From: Paracidovorax avenae
GTDB taxonomy: Bacteria; Pseudomonadota; Gammaproteobacteria; Burkholderiales; Burkholderiaceae_C
NCBI RefSeq assembly: GCF_040892545.1
Contig: NZ_CP156079.1
Span: 1,116,001 to 1,180,000, forward strand
Direction of reading: 5' to 3'
DNA length: 64,000 nucleotides
Both the position numbers and the translations under genes were made by a program. The notes beneath the pieces are model-generated. The model was not told the DNA's origin. It was given only the letters and a program-made list of their open reading frames with translations, and made no database searches. Below are positions 26,540 to 36,391 of this stretch, piece by piece (position 1 is the stretch's first letter; the number at the start of each line of letters is the position of its first letter).

Positions 26540-27549
26540 CGGGCGTTCCAGTAATCGAGCACCGGGCGCAGGCGCGGCAGGGCGCGCCACTGGCCGAGCT
26601 CCTGCAGCAGCGCGCGCGCCTGCGCGTAGTCGCGCCGCTCGAAGCACAGCTCGGCCTGGTAGGGCAGCACGCGCGTGGCCGGCAGGCCCAGTTCCCGCGC
26701 GCGGGCATAGGCCTCGCCCGCCTCGTCGGTGCGGCCCTGCGCGTGCAGCAGGCGCCCGCGCCGCAGGTTGAGCTGCGCGTTGCCGGGGGACTGGGCCAGC
26801 ACCATCTCGCAGTAGCGCAGGGATTCGTGGATGGCGTGGGTGCGCAGGTCGCCCTGCACCAGTTCCTGGTACACCAGCTCCCAGTAGAGATCGGAGAGCC
26901 GGTGGGCGGATTCCAGCATCAGCGGGCCGGGCGTGGTGCCTTCCTCGGCCTGGGCGCGGCGCATGGCGTCGAGTTCGCTGTCGATGGTGCGGTTGATGCG
27001 CTTTTCCAGCGTGTCCAGCATGCCATAGGCGAGCAGCCGCAGGTCTTCGCTGGGATCGCTGAGGATGCTGCGCAGCAGGGGCGAGGCGATGCGGCCGGAG
27101 ACGTGCTGCAGCGCCACCATGGCGCGCATGCGGGTCTGCATGGGGGCCTGGGCGTTGCCCAGGAAGGACCGCAGCCCGGCCTGCCGGAAGCTCGCCTGCA
27201 TGCGCTGGTGCAGGTCGAATTCGGGCAGCTGCAGGGATTCGAAGTCGTCCTGCCCGGTCGGCGAGCGGTACAGGCGCAGCACCACCACGCCCACCACCAC
27301 GCCGACGAAGCCGGCGATGGGGATGGCGTAGCTGAAGGCGGCCATGAGCACCAGCACGGGCAGGCGGGGGCGGGCCTGCTCGCCCGAGAGCAGCGGCAGC
27401 AGGCACAGCGCGAGCATGGCGCAGGCCAGCGCGTGCACGATCAGGTAGCTCGCGAGCGCGGCGTCGGAGCGGCCCTGCAGCATCAGGGGGCCGCTCCAGG
27501 CGCCCAGTTCGAGCAGGAAGGCCGAGATGCCGAGCTTGAGGTTAAGCAT
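26536..27549 (-). CDS. pelE: Pel polysaccharide membrane/TPR protein PelE
   Basis: The 337-residue protein has two to three hydrophobic segments at the N-terminus (residues about 5-85) followed by a cytoplasmic helical domain with TPR-like repeats near the end ('RRGRLLHAQGRTDEAGEAYARARELG'). PelE links PelD to PelG in the synthase complex. It overlaps both neighbours by a few bases, and the position between pelD and pelF matches the canonical order. Confidence 0.9.
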   Translation of the reverse strand: MLNLKLGISAFLLELGAWSGPLMLQGRSDAALASYLIVHALACAMLALCLLPLLSGEQARPRLPVLVLMAAFSYAIPIAGFVGVVVGVVVLRLYRSPTGQDDFESLQLPEFDLHQRMQASFRQAGLRSFLGNAQAPMQTRMRAMVALQHVSGRIASPLLRSILSDPSEDLRLLAYGMLDTLEKRINRTIDSELDAMRRAQAEEGTTPGPLMLESAHRLSDLYWELVYQELVQGDLRTHAIHESLRYCEMVLAQSPGNAQLNLRRGRLLHAQGRTDEAGEAYARARELGLPATRVLPYQAELCFERRDYAQARALLQELGQWRALPRLRPVLDYWNAR

Positions 27550-28960
27550 GGGCGATCCTGTGCAGTTGCTCCAGCACCGCGAGCGGCTCGCCCTCCAGGG
27601 GCAGCACGTGCGGGAAGATGCCGGATTCGGCGAGCGGCTGGCCGCCCTTCTGCCGGGACCAGTTCTCGAGCCGGTTGATGTAGCCTTCCGCCGTGGCCGT
27701 GTCGCCCAGCGGCATGAGCACCGCCAGCACCTGGCGCTCGGGGCCGCTGATCAGCCAGCTTTCGTCCAGTTCGCGCTTCAGGCGCTCGATCTGGGCCGGC
27801 AGGCCGCGCTCGACGGCGCGGGGCAGGAACTCGAGCGCCACGATGATGCTGGGCACGCTCGTGGTGTCGCGCATGTGGGACAGCCGCCGGGCCTCGAAGG
27901 CGAAATCCGCCGGGCAGTCGGGTATGCGCTCCATGATCGGGCGCGCCAGGGTCTGCATGGCGAGGCCGTCGGTGTAGTAGCCCAGCAGCAGGTTGATGGT
28001 CTGCAGGTTCTCGTCCTGCAGCGAGAAGAACGGCATGTCCTCGATCACCAGCAGGCCGTAGATCTCCCCGCCCAGGTCCAGCAGCGGCGCGACGGCGAGG
28101 TAGCGGGTCTGCTGCTTGTGCGTGAGCAGCTGGCTGATGTGGCAGAGCTTGCGGGTTTCCAGCGCCTGCAGCACCAGCGGGTCGTGCGTGTCGAGTGGTT
28201 CGCCGCCGCTGCCGATGCGGGCCACGGGCTCGGCTTCCACGCGGTCTTCGGTGGCCGCGTGCAGCGCGGCCGATTCGAGCTGGCAGTACTGCGCGAGCAG
28301 GCGCAGCAGGGTCTGCGCGCCCTGCGCGGCGTCCTCCGGCGCGCCCGTGTCCACGCTCTGCAGCGTGGAGAGCGCATCGCGCATCGACATGGGCCGGCCG
28401 ATGAGCTCCTGCTCCAGCCGGTCGTGCGACAGGCGCAGCAGGTAGTACTGGCGCACGAGGTGCTCCAGGCGCTGGTCGAGGTAGAGCTGCACGTTCTCGG
28501 CGCGCCGGGTGCGGGCCTGCCAGAGGCTGGAGAACTCGCCCACGATCAGCACCAGGATGAGGCCGCCCAGGAAGAACAGCTGCGGAAAGCGGTCGTAGTG
28601 GCCGAGGTTGGTCAGCAGCCAGCCCGCGAGCAGCACCACGGCACCGCCCAGGCCGGCGAGCGGCCCGTAGCGCAGCGCCACGATGACGGGCGCGAGCCAT
28701 GCCCAGGGAAAGTCGCCCTCGCTCCAGATCGGATCCTGCGGGTGCAGCAGCAGGCCCAGCGCGATCGCCAGGCCCGGCAGCAGCAGGGTCTCCAGCAGCA
28801 TGATGGCCGGGCGCGTGTCGGTGGCGGCGAGCTTGCCCAGCAACTGCTGCGGCAGCGGGCGCAGGCCCGTGCGCCCCGAGGGCGGAATGGCACTGGCGGG
28901 CGCGGCACCGACCGCGCGGCGGCGGCCAGGGGAGGGCGGGGGGGACTTCTCCGGCGGCAT
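27542..28960 (-). CDS. pelD: c-di-GMP receptor PelD
   Basis: The product of about 472 residues has four N-terminal membrane helices ('LLPGLAIALGLLL' onward), a coiled segment, a GAF domain ('LLAQYCQLESAALHAA') and a degenerate GGDEF domain. An RxxD inhibitory-site motif is present as 'RELDESWLIS' and fits c-di-GMP binding, which switches on Pel synthesis in P. aeruginosa; no GGDEF active-site motif is visible. ATG 28960 was chosen; a GTG at 28978 would overlap the pelC stop region and is possible. Confidence 0.93.
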   Translation of the reverse strand: MPPEKSPPPSPGRRRAVGAAPASAIPPSGRTGLRPLPQQLLGKLAATDTRPAIMLLETLLLPGLAIALGLLLHPQDPIWSEGDFPWAWLAPVIVALRYGPLAGLGGAVVLLAGWLLTNLGHYDRFPQLFFLGGLILVLIVGEFSSLWQARTRRAENVQLYLDQRLEHLVRQYYLLRLSHDRLEQELIGRPMSMRDALSTLQSVDTGAPEDAAQGAQTLLRLLAQYCQLESAALHAATEDRVEAEPVARIGSGGEPLDTHDPLVLQALETRKLCHISQLLTHKQQTRYLAVAPLLDLGGEIYGLLVIEDMPFFSLQDENLQTINLLLGYYTDGLAMQTLARPIMERIPDCPADFAFEARRLSHMRDTTSVPSIIVALEFLPRAVERGLPAQIERLKRELDESWLISGPERQVLAVLMPLGDTATAEGYINRLENWSRQKGGQPLAESGIFPHVLPLEGEPLAVLEQLHRIAHA

Positions 28961-28967
28961 GGCGGGG

Positions 28968-29522
28968 TCAGCGCGCACCGGACAGGCCGGAATCCATCAG
29001 GCTGCGGATCAGCTTCTGCGCCACGCCCGAGAGGGATTCGCGGCTCCATCCGCTCTTGCCGCCCGTGCCGCTCCAGAGCGTGTCGCCGGTTGCGACGTCG
29101 ATGATCTGCAGCGTCACGCCGGCCGCGGGCTCGCCGTCCACGCCGACCTTGTAGCGCCATTCGTCCACCGCGCCGGCCAGCGCGTACCTGGCCTGCTTCT
29201 CGCGGGCCCAGGCCAGCACCTCTTCCTGGCGCTTGGCGTCGCCCGCGTCGAACAGGGCTTCCTGTTGCGTGCCGCCGGGGTAGCGCTGCACGCGGCCCAC
29301 GCCGCGTGCCTGCAGCAGGGCCAGGGCGATGGCTTCCGCGCGGTTGCCGGCCAGCGGCGTTTCCGTGTGGTTCGCGAACGGCAGGACCACCCAGCTGGCG
29401 TTGCGCTCCAGCGGCGGGGGCGTGCCGCGGTCGATGGTGGAGCACGCCGCGAGCATCACCAGGATCAGGCCGCCGGCGGCGCAGTGGCGCAGGCGTTGCA
29501 GCAGGGTGCGTGGATGTGGCAT
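28968..29522 (-). CDS. pelC: Pel outer-membrane lipoprotein PelC
   Basis: The 184-residue protein has a lipoprotein signal ('GGLILVMLAACS') and a domain with 'WVVLPFANHTETPLAGNRAEAIALALLQARG', typical of PelC. PelC assembles a 12-subunit ring under the PelB porin that guides the cationic Pel chain. The downstream half 'RYALAGAVDEWRYKVGVDGEP...GDTLWSGTGGK' resembles the TolB-N-like fold. The gene starts 32 bases after the pelB stop. Confidence 0.93.
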   Translation of the reverse strand: MPHPRTLLQRLRHCAAGGLILVMLAACSTIDRGTPPPLERNASWVVLPFANHTETPLAGNRAEAIALALLQARGVGRVQRYPGGTQQEALFDAGDAKRQEEVLAWAREKQARYALAGAVDEWRYKVGVDGEPAAGVTLQIIDVATGDTLWSGTGGKSGWSRESLSGVAQKLIRSLMDSGLSGAR

Positions 29523-29553
29523 GGGATGGTCCTTTCTTCTTTGGAGAAACGCG

Positions 29554-32500
29554 TCAGAAATGCAGCCGGTAGCTGAAGAGCAGGCTGCGGTTGAGCCCCT
29601 GCTGCAGCTGCAGTCCGGATTTGCTCAGGCCCCAGGTCAGGCCCAGGTGGTCGCCGCCCAGCACGCTGCCGGCCATGCCCAGGCGCACCTCGTAGCCCGG
29701 CCCGAGCCGGCTGTGCCAGGTGCGGCTCGCGCTGGCGTAGGGCCGCAGCGTGCGGGAATACTCTTCCTCGTAGCGCATGTTGGTCGATACCTGCAGCCCG
29801 TAGTAGGTGAAGCTGTCGGGCAGGAAGTAGTCCGGCCCCGGCACGATGCCGGGCAGCAGGTAGCGCTGGAACTCGCGGTCGCGCGGGGCGAGCGAGAAGA
29901 TGTCGGTGCGCGAGAAATCGTGGCGCGACCAGAAGGCGCCGAACTCCAGCAGCGGCGCTTCCTGCCGGTAGGTGTGGATGTAGCTCAGCGTGGTGTGCCG
30001 TCCGCTGCCCAGGTCGGCGCCGGTCTGCAGGCGGTAGCGTTCGTCCGCATATTCGAGCACGAAGCGGTCCAGGCGCGATGCCTGGTAGCGCAGGCTGGCA
30101 CCCGCGCGGCGTTTCATGCCGGCGATGCGCAGCGCCAGGCTTTCCTGGCTGGGCAGCTGGAATCCGAGTTCCATGCGCAGCGACAGGCGGTTGTCGATGC
30201 GCTGCTCGTGCTCGATCTGCACGGGCGTATAGGCCTGGAAGCTCACGCGGCGGCCCGCGCGCAGCGTGGTCTCGCCATCCGGATGGCGCCAGTGCAGGCG
30301 GGCGTCGAACACGCTTTCATCCGGCGGATTCACCACCACCAGCGGGTCGGTGGAGCGGCGCCGTATGCTGGCGAACTCCAGGTCCAGCGCCATGCGCGGA
30401 TTGAAGGCGATGTGGAACCGGCTGCCGGCCTCGTCCTCGTCCAGGCCGCCCAGCTGCTGGATCTTGCCGTAGCCGCCGGCATGGTCGCTGAACGCCAGCA
30501 GGGTCTCGGTGAGCTGCAGCTGCAGGGGCTCGTCCTCCCGCTGCTCGCCCTGCGCGTCGAAGGCCGCGGTCTGCGCGAGCCGCACGTCGTCCACCGCCCG
30601 GGCGGCGTTGACGCGGTCGTAGCGGGGCAGGCGCTCGTCGAAGCCCTCCAGCAACTGGCCGGTGGCGGCCTTGTCGTCCTCGGCCAGCGCCACCGTGATC
30701 TCGGCCCAGAGCGGCCGGTTGGTGCGCGTGCCGCGGGCGCGGGCGTACTGCTGCCAGAGGTAGCCGCGCTCGGCGGTGTACTCGCCGGCATCCTGCAGCC
30801 AGCCGATGGCGGTCTCGGCCGCCGCGTTGGACATGCGGCCGCGGTCGTCCGTGTCCATGCGCAGCAATTCGCGCAGTACGTCCAGCGCCGGATCGCCGGG
30901 ACGCTGGGTGAGCATGAGGCGCGCCCGGGCCACGCGGCGCGTGGTGTCCAGCCCCTCCTCGGTGAGCCACCGGGCGCGGGCCTGCTGCGGCGTGAGCCGC
31001 CTGCCGCCTTCGCCAGCCTGCCGGGCCGCGCGCCACTCGCGCGAGAGCAGTTCGCGGCGCAGGCGCCAGGAGCGGTCGGTCTGCTGGTTCTGGTCCAGCG
31101 CGTCCGCGTAATTCATGAGCCACAGGAAATCGTCCTGGTGCTGCGCCACGCGCGGCGTGAGGTAGCGCTCCAGCGCCACCTGCGGCAGCGAGAGCGCCTG
31201 GTAGGCGGCGGCGAGCGCGTCGTGCACGTCCTCGTCGCGCGCCCAGCTGCGCTCCTGCGTGGTCAGCAGGGTGCGCAGCGAGACCGCGTCGTTGCTGTCG
31301 ATGAACAGCCAGATCAGCGCCTGCCGCATCTCGGACGAATCGGGGCTGGCGCGCAGGCCGTCCTCGTAATAGCGCCGCGCGCGGGCGAGATCGCCCTGGG
31401 CCTGGTAGTAGCCGCCCGCCAGGCGCAGGAACTCGGGAATCTCGCGCAGGGCGGCGACCGCCTGCCGCGTCTCCTGCGATCCGGCTTCGAGCTTGCGCAT
31501 CAGCGGGCCCATCGCGTCCCACTGGTTGCGGCTGGAATAGACCGACAGTGCATCCACGAGGTAGCGCGGGTCGCCGAATTTCTCCCAGGCGAGCGCCGAC
31601 ACCTTGGCGGCCTCGAGCGGCTGGTCGGCCATGAGCAGGCGGATCAGCGCGTCGTAGTCGGAGCGGTCGTGGTCCTTGGCACCGACCAGCGCGCGGTAGG
31701 CCTGCACGGCCAGGGCCTGCCGCTGCCGGCTCTCGGCCAGCTGGCCCGTCAGGCGCCAGAAGTCCATGGCGGCCGCTTCCGACGGGGCCTGCCGCTGCTG
31801 GGCGGCTTCCAGCCAGCCCAGGCCTTCGTCGGGCCGGTCGTGGGTGAGCGCGAGCACGGCCGCACGCATGGCCCGCTCGGGGGTGAGCTGCTTCGGGTCC
31901 GCCAGCAGGCGGCGCCAGGTCTCCAGCGCCAGCGTGGGCTGCCCCGCGCGCTCGGCCAGCTGGGCCAGCAGTTCCACCGCCTCGGGTATCTTGCCGTGCT
32001 GGCGCAGGTAGTCGATGGCCGGCTGGGGCTCGCCGATGCGTTCGTAAGTGGCCACCAGCTGGCGGATCAGCGCGAAATCGTCGGGCCGCTGGCGCAGCTG
32101 GAAGCGGATGGCCTGCACCAGTGCCGTGTCGTCGAACTGTCCCGGCGCGATGCGCAGCACCGCCTGCCAGGCGGCTTCCTTCTGCGTGCGCTGCGCCACC
32201 ACCAGCCAGTTCTGCAGCGCCACGCCGGGCCGCTGTGACCATTCCGACACCTGGGCGAGCCGCTCGCGCCAGGCCAGGTCGTCGGGCCGTGCCTGCACCG
32301 CGGCATGCGCGATCAGCCAGGCATCGTCGAGCTTGCGGTTTTCCAGGAAGACCTCGAACGCGATGCCGTAGATCTTCTCGTCGTAGGGCAGCAGGTGCGC
32401 GGGGATCGGCACGGGCGGGGCCGCGACCGCGGGAGCGGCAGGCGCGGGCGCCGGCGCGGGGCCCGCCGTGCGGCGGAATTCCCAGCCGTTCGCCGCGCCG

Positions 32501-33567
32501 GCGCCGGCCGCGGACGGCAGCGAGATCACGGGCGGGCGCAGCAGGTGGGCGCCGTCGTCGTAGCGCTGTGCCGGAGCCGGGGCCGGGGCCGGGGGAGGGG
32601 GCACGTGCCAGGCCATGGGGCGCAGCATCGCGCCGACGGGAGGCACTGCCGCGGCCAGCGCGGTGGCGTCGTCCTCCCATTGCCGCAGCCAGGACATGCG
32701 CAGCAGCTGCCGCACGTACCGGTCCGCGACGGCGGGCTTGCCGGCCGCGCGCGCCAGCTGCGTGATCATCAGCAGCACCTGCGGATCCTTCGCCAGCGGG
32801 CCGATCTCGCGTTCGGCCATCTCCAGCGCTTCCACGGGGCGGTTGCTCGACTGCAGGGTGCGCACCGCGGCCATGTAGAAGGCCTTGGCCTGCTCCGCAT
32901 CCGGCGTGGCACGGCGCGCCAGGAGGTACAGCTCCGCGGAGCCCGCGTAGTCCGACTGGCCCAGGGCCTCCTTCGCGGCACGCTCGTAGAGCAGGGCGGC
33001 TTCCCGCGGGTCGGTGGCCTCCTCGGCCATCCTGCGGGTCATCGCGGCCCCGAGCACGCGGTCCTGCAGTTCGGCGGCGCGGCGCGTCAGCAGCACGCGC
33101 CGCTCCAGCGGCCAGGGCTCGGCGGACAGCGCACGCAGCTGCCGCAGCAGGTCCTCGCGCATGGCCTTGCGGTAGGTGGCCTCCCGCTCGGGCGTGCGCT
33201 GGTACTCGGCGTACGACAGCTCCCAGAGTGCCCAGAGCGCGTCGCGGTGGATCTGCGGGTCGGACGAATCCAGCGCGGGCTGCAGCGTGGCGCGCGCGTC
33301 GCCCATCTGGCCGACGGCGATCTGCCGCTGCGCCAGCAGCAGCCGCAGGCGCGGGTTGTCCGGATCGCTGCGCAGCAGGTTGTGCAGGTAGGCGACCGAG
33401 AGCGCGGAGTTCTCGGTCTCGGCCAGCCGGCGCTCCAGATCCTGCCGCGGGTAGAGCAGCCACAGGCCGCCGCCCACCATGCCGGCGAGCAGCGTGATCA
33501 GCCAGGGCGGCGCCAGGACGGGCCGCTCAGCGGGCTGGGCACTGGAGCTGGATTTGCGCAGCAGCAT
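29554..33567 (-). CDS. pelB: Pel export porin with TPR scaffold, PelB
   Basis: The 1337-residue protein has an N-terminal membrane anchor ('WLITLLAGMVGGGLWLLYP'), about 900 residues of TPR-type helical repeats and a C-terminal outer-membrane beta-barrel (about the last 300 residues, ending in Phe). A Pro/Ala-rich segment of about 60 residues near positions 325-395 interrupts the TPR array. PelB exports Pel through the outer membrane and its TPR region binds PelA. It is longer than P. aeruginosa PelB (about 1190). The start lies 41 bases inside the end of pelA. Confidence 0.93.
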   Translation of the reverse strand: MLLRKSSSSAQPAERPVLAPPWLITLLAGMVGGGLWLLYPRQDLERRLAETENSALSVAYLHNLLRSDPDNPRLRLLLAQRQIAVGQMGDARATLQPALDSSDPQIHRDALWALWELSYAEYQRTPEREATYRKAMREDLLRQLRALSAEPWPLERRVLLTRRAAELQDRVLGAAMTRRMAEEATDPREAALLYERAAKEALGQSDYAGSAELYLLARRATPDAEQAKAFYMAAVRTLQSSNRPVEALEMAEREIGPLAKDPQVLLMITQLARAAGKPAVADRYVRQLLRMSWLRQWEDDATALAAAVPPVGAMLRPMAWHVPPPPAPAPAPAQRYDDGAHLLRPPVISLPSAAGAGAANGWEFRRTAGPAPAPAPAAPAVAAPPVPIPAHLLPYDEKIYGIAFEVFLENRKLDDAWLIAHAAVQARPDDLAWRERLAQVSEWSQRPGVALQNWLVVAQRTQKEAAWQAVLRIAPGQFDDTALVQAIRFQLRQRPDDFALIRQLVATYERIGEPQPAIDYLRQHGKIPEAVELLAQLAERAGQPTLALETWRRLLADPKQLTPERAMRAAVLALTHDRPDEGLGWLEAAQQRQAPSEAAAMDFWRLTGQLAESRQRQALAVQAYRALVGAKDHDRSDYDALIRLLMADQPLEAAKVSALAWEKFGDPRYLVDALSVYSSRNQWDAMGPLMRKLEAGSQETRQAVAALREIPEFLRLAGGYYQAQGDLARARRYYEDGLRASPDSSEMRQALIWLFIDSNDAVSLRTLLTTQERSWARDEDVHDALAAAYQALSLPQVALERYLTPRVAQHQDDFLWLMNYADALDQNQQTDRSWRLRRELLSREWRAARQAGEGGRRLTPQQARARWLTEEGLDTTRRVARARLMLTQRPGDPALDVLRELLRMDTDDRGRMSNAAAETAIGWLQDAGEYTAERGYLWQQYARARGTRTNRPLWAEITVALAEDDKAATGQLLEGFDERLPRYDRVNAARAVDDVRLAQTAAFDAQGEQREDEPLQLQLTETLLAFSDHAGGYGKIQQLGGLDEDEAGSRFHIAFNPRMALDLEFASIRRRSTDPLVVVNPPDESVFDARLHWRHPDGETTLRAGRRVSFQAYTPVQIEHEQRIDNRLSLRMELGFQLPSQESLALRIAGMKRRAGASLRYQASRLDRFVLEYADERYRLQTGADLGSGRHTTLSYIHTYRQEAPLLEFGAFWSRHDFSRTDIFSLAPRDREFQRYLLPGIVPGPDYFLPDSFTYYGLQVSTNMRYEEEYSRTLRPYASASRTWHSRLGPGYEVRLGMAGSVLGGDHLGLTWGLSKSGLQLQQGLNRSLLFSYRLHF

Positions 33568-36391
33568 GGGTCAGTCGGTAGGCGAGGACGTCGGGGCCGG
33601 CCGTGGCGGCCTGGCGTTCCGGGGCGATGGTGCGCTGGTCGGCGCGCACCTGGCAGCCGCGCGCGTTCGCGAGGCTGAAGACGATGGGTGCATGGCCCGC
33701 GAGCCGGAAGTCGGCGCGCGTGCCGTCGGCCGCCACGCTCCAGTCCGCGAGCCGGGCGTTGGCTTCGAAAAGGTAGGGCGTAGGCCGCGCCGCCGTCGCC
33801 ATGGCCGCCGGGGCAGGCTCCGTGGGGCTGGCCGTGGTGCCGGGGGCCTGGTCCGTGCGCAGCCAGGCCGATCCGCCCGCGAGGTGCACGTACAGGCCTT
33901 CGGACCCGCCGCGGTAGCCCGCCACGCCCTGGCTGGCAGCCAGCTGCGGCGTGCCGAGCGCGCCGGGCAGGCGCAGCGTGCGCAGTTCGCCCTCGCCGCG
34001 CACGCGCCAGCCGCCGCCGTCGCGCGCGATGGCGAAGGTGTGGAAGTCGCGCACCTTGCGGATGTATTCCGACGCGAACACCGGATGCAGCGGCTGCGCC
34101 ATGGCCCAGTCGTACACCTTGCGCAGCGCGGTCAGGCCCGCGCGCTTGCTGGCGGAATACACGTGGTAGTAGATGTCCACCGGCTTGATGCGCCGGGGCT
34201 TGTCGGTCATCTCGAAGCTCTGGATCACCTGCTCGAAGCCGTAGTAGGGGCCCTTCCAGAGGTTGGTGTAGATGTTCTCGTTGGTGATGGGCGCGTACAC
34301 CTGCAGGTAGCCGTTCTTCTGGATGCCGAAGGCGCCGATGGCCGTGAGCGACGGGTTGGTGCGCGTGATGGAGGTATCGCCGCCGTTCATGTTCAGCAGG
34401 CCCGCTCGCTCGGTGATCTCCAGCGCCTCCGCGTTGGGTGCGGTGTCGCCCGACCACAGCAGGATCTTCACGCGCTTGTCGGGCGGGGCGAGGCGGCTGT
34501 TGATGTAATCGGTGGAGCCCACGATCTCGCGGCGCAGGTCCATGGTGTAGCCCGGCACGTCCAGGCTCATGGCGGCTTCCGAGTTGTCGCTGAACAGGCC
34601 GTGGCGCACGCTGCGGTCCCAGAGGAACGGGTGCGAATACGTGTGGCTGGCGATCTCCACGTGCGGCAGGCGGAACATGCGCCGCGCGATGTCCTCCATC
34701 TCCGCGCTGGTGTCGGGATGCAGCCCGTGGGGCGCGACCTCGGCCTCGATGACCGACATGGTCTGCGGCACCTGGGTGTATTTCTCGAAAATTTCCTTGA
34801 GCAGCACGCCGCCCGCGTTGGGGCTTCCCGCCAGCTCCGCGCGCGAGGGGAAGCCGTCGCCGTCCACGTGCGAGAACAGCAGGCGCCGGCCGTTTTCGGT
34901 GGTGACATCCGGCACCGGCACGGGCTGCAGCCGCAGCGCCTGTGTGAGGAAGGCGAAGGGATCGACCATCCAGCGGGCGTAATCGGTGCCGGGCACTTCC
35001 GTCACCACGAAGGGATCGACGACGAAGCCGCCCCACGGCAGGATGGCGCCGCCCAGGTACGAGCCGCCGCGCGCGTCGCGGTGCTCGATCAGCGCGCGCG
35101 CGGGCTGCAGGGCCGGGGCGCCGTTGCGCATCACCCATTCGAAGCGCGAGCCGCTGGAAGGCTGCACGGCCAGCTCGAAACCCATCATCGGGTCCTGCAC
35201 GGCCACCCGCTGCTCGCCGCGCGGCGGGCTCGCGTTGCCCTTGATGCCCAGCGCCTCGTTGAACTGCCGGTCCAGCGCGAAGCCGAAGTTGCCCATCACG
35301 GCGAGCGGCATGCGTTCCCCGAGCCGCGCGGACAGCCACTGGCTCACGGTGCGCACGCGGCCCTCGGGCAGGTAGCCCGAGAACCAGGTGACGATGCCCG
35401 CGTACCGGTCCTGCAGGATGCCTTCGGGCAGAGGGTTGCGCACGTCCGCATAGTCCACCACATAGCCCATGTGGTTGAGCGGCATCTGCAGGAAGCGGTG
35501 GGGCGACGAATAGTTGAGCGACAGCGACTCGCCGCCGTAATAGACGACCAGTACCCGGCGTGGCACCAGCTCGACGCTGCCCACGCCCACGGTGCGCACC
35601 TGCCCGTCGGTCACCCAGGGGATGAAGCCCAGCTTCTGGATGCGCTCGGCCGTCGCGCGGGTGAGTCCCCGGTCGGCGGGCGGCACATAGTCGATGGCCA
35701 GCACCGGCAGGCCGTCGCGCTCGTGGATGGTGCGCAACTGCCCCAGCAGCCACTCCCGGTCGGAGGCCTTCACTTCCTCGTAGCGGCGCGTATTGGCGTT
35801 CCATCCCTGGAAGAGCGACTCGGCGGCGACCATCTGCACCTTGTCCTTGACCCGGGGCACGATCTCGAAGCCCCGGTTCAGGATCAGCCGGATGCCGGGA
35901 AAGCGCTGGTGCAGCGTCTCGATCACCCGCACGAGGCCCTGCTGCTGCGCCGCCTCGTCGAACTGCCTGGCCAGGCGGTACGAATCCAGCGTGTCGAGGA
36001 AGAAACCCCGATAGCCTTTCTCCCACAGGGGAGCGACCACCCGGGTGGCGAAGAATTCGGGCCACTCGGCGGGCGTCTGGTCGATCACCTCGGAGTTCCA
36101 GGCGCCGTTGCGGGCCATCTTCCAGGCGTCGGGGATGTCGCGGAAATACGCGCGCGAGGACTGCACCTCGGCCACGGAGACGTAGGCATAGAGGGCACTG
36201 CCCGTCTTCGCGAAGGCCTGCGGGTCGTAGCCGTGGTCCGGCTCGACCACCACGATGTCGAACACCTTCAGCTCGGACAGCGGGGCGGAGGGCCCGTAAT
36301 GCAGTGCCACCGCCGGCGAGGCGGCCCAGGCCGCTGCCGCGGAAAGCTGCGCGATCAAACAGAAAAACAACAGTCTCAGGCGTCTGGACAC
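33527..36391 (-). CDS. pelA: Pel hydrolase/deacetylase PelA
   Basis: The 954-residue periplasmic protein starts at a GTG; no other in-frame start exists after the upstream stop. It has a Sec signal ending 'AAAAWAAS'. Domains in order: an N-terminal TIM-barrel glycoside hydrolase (GH166 type, 'DIVVVEPDHGYDPQAF', 'GFFLDTLDSY'), a reductase-like middle domain, and a deacetylase domain with the metal ligands in 'FSHVDGDGFPSR' and 'IASHTYSHPFLW', then a C-terminal beta domain. PelA partly deacetylates Pel and cleaves it. It is the first gene of the operon, divergent from galE, as in the canonical pelABCDEFG order. Confidence 0.95.
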   Translation of the reverse strand: MSRRLRLLFFCLIAQLSAAAAWAASPAVALHYGPSAPLSELKVFDIVVVEPDHGYDPQAFAKTGSALYAYVSVAEVQSSRAYFRDIPDAWKMARNGAWNSEVIDQTPAEWPEFFATRVVAPLWEKGYRGFFLDTLDSYRLARQFDEAAQQQGLVRVIETLHQRFPGIRLILNRGFEIVPRVKDKVQMVAAESLFQGWNANTRRYEEVKASDREWLLGQLRTIHERDGLPVLAIDYVPPADRGLTRATAERIQKLGFIPWVTDGQVRTVGVGSVELVPRRVLVVYYGGESLSLNYSSPHRFLQMPLNHMGYVVDYADVRNPLPEGILQDRYAGIVTWFSGYLPEGRVRTVSQWLSARLGERMPLAVMGNFGFALDRQFNEALGIKGNASPPRGEQRVAVQDPMMGFELAVQPSSGSRFEWVMRNGAPALQPARALIEHRDARGGSYLGGAILPWGGFVVDPFVVTEVPGTDYARWMVDPFAFLTQALRLQPVPVPDVTTENGRRLLFSHVDGDGFPSRAELAGSPNAGGVLLKEIFEKYTQVPQTMSVIEAEVAPHGLHPDTSAEMEDIARRMFRLPHVEIASHTYSHPFLWDRSVRHGLFSDNSEAAMSLDVPGYTMDLRREIVGSTDYINSRLAPPDKRVKILLWSGDTAPNAEALEITERAGLLNMNGGDTSITRTNPSLTAIGAFGIQKNGYLQVYAPITNENIYTNLWKGPYYGFEQVIQSFEMTDKPRRIKPVDIYYHVYSASKRAGLTALRKVYDWAMAQPLHPVFASEYIRKVRDFHTFAIARDGGGWRVRGEGELRTLRLPGALGTPQLAASQGVAGYRGGSEGLYVHLAGGSAWLRTDQAPGTTASPTEPAPAAMATAARPTPYLFEANARLADWSVAADGTRADFRLAGHAPIVFSLANARGCQVRADQRTIAPERQAATAGPDVLAYRLTHAAAQIQLQCPAR

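Noticed and set aside
29329..32238. 969-residue plus-strand open frame opposite pelB
   Set aside because: Complementary shadow of pelB; composition is dominated by Gln, Arg, Gly and Val repeats from GC-rich codons. PelB itself is clear.
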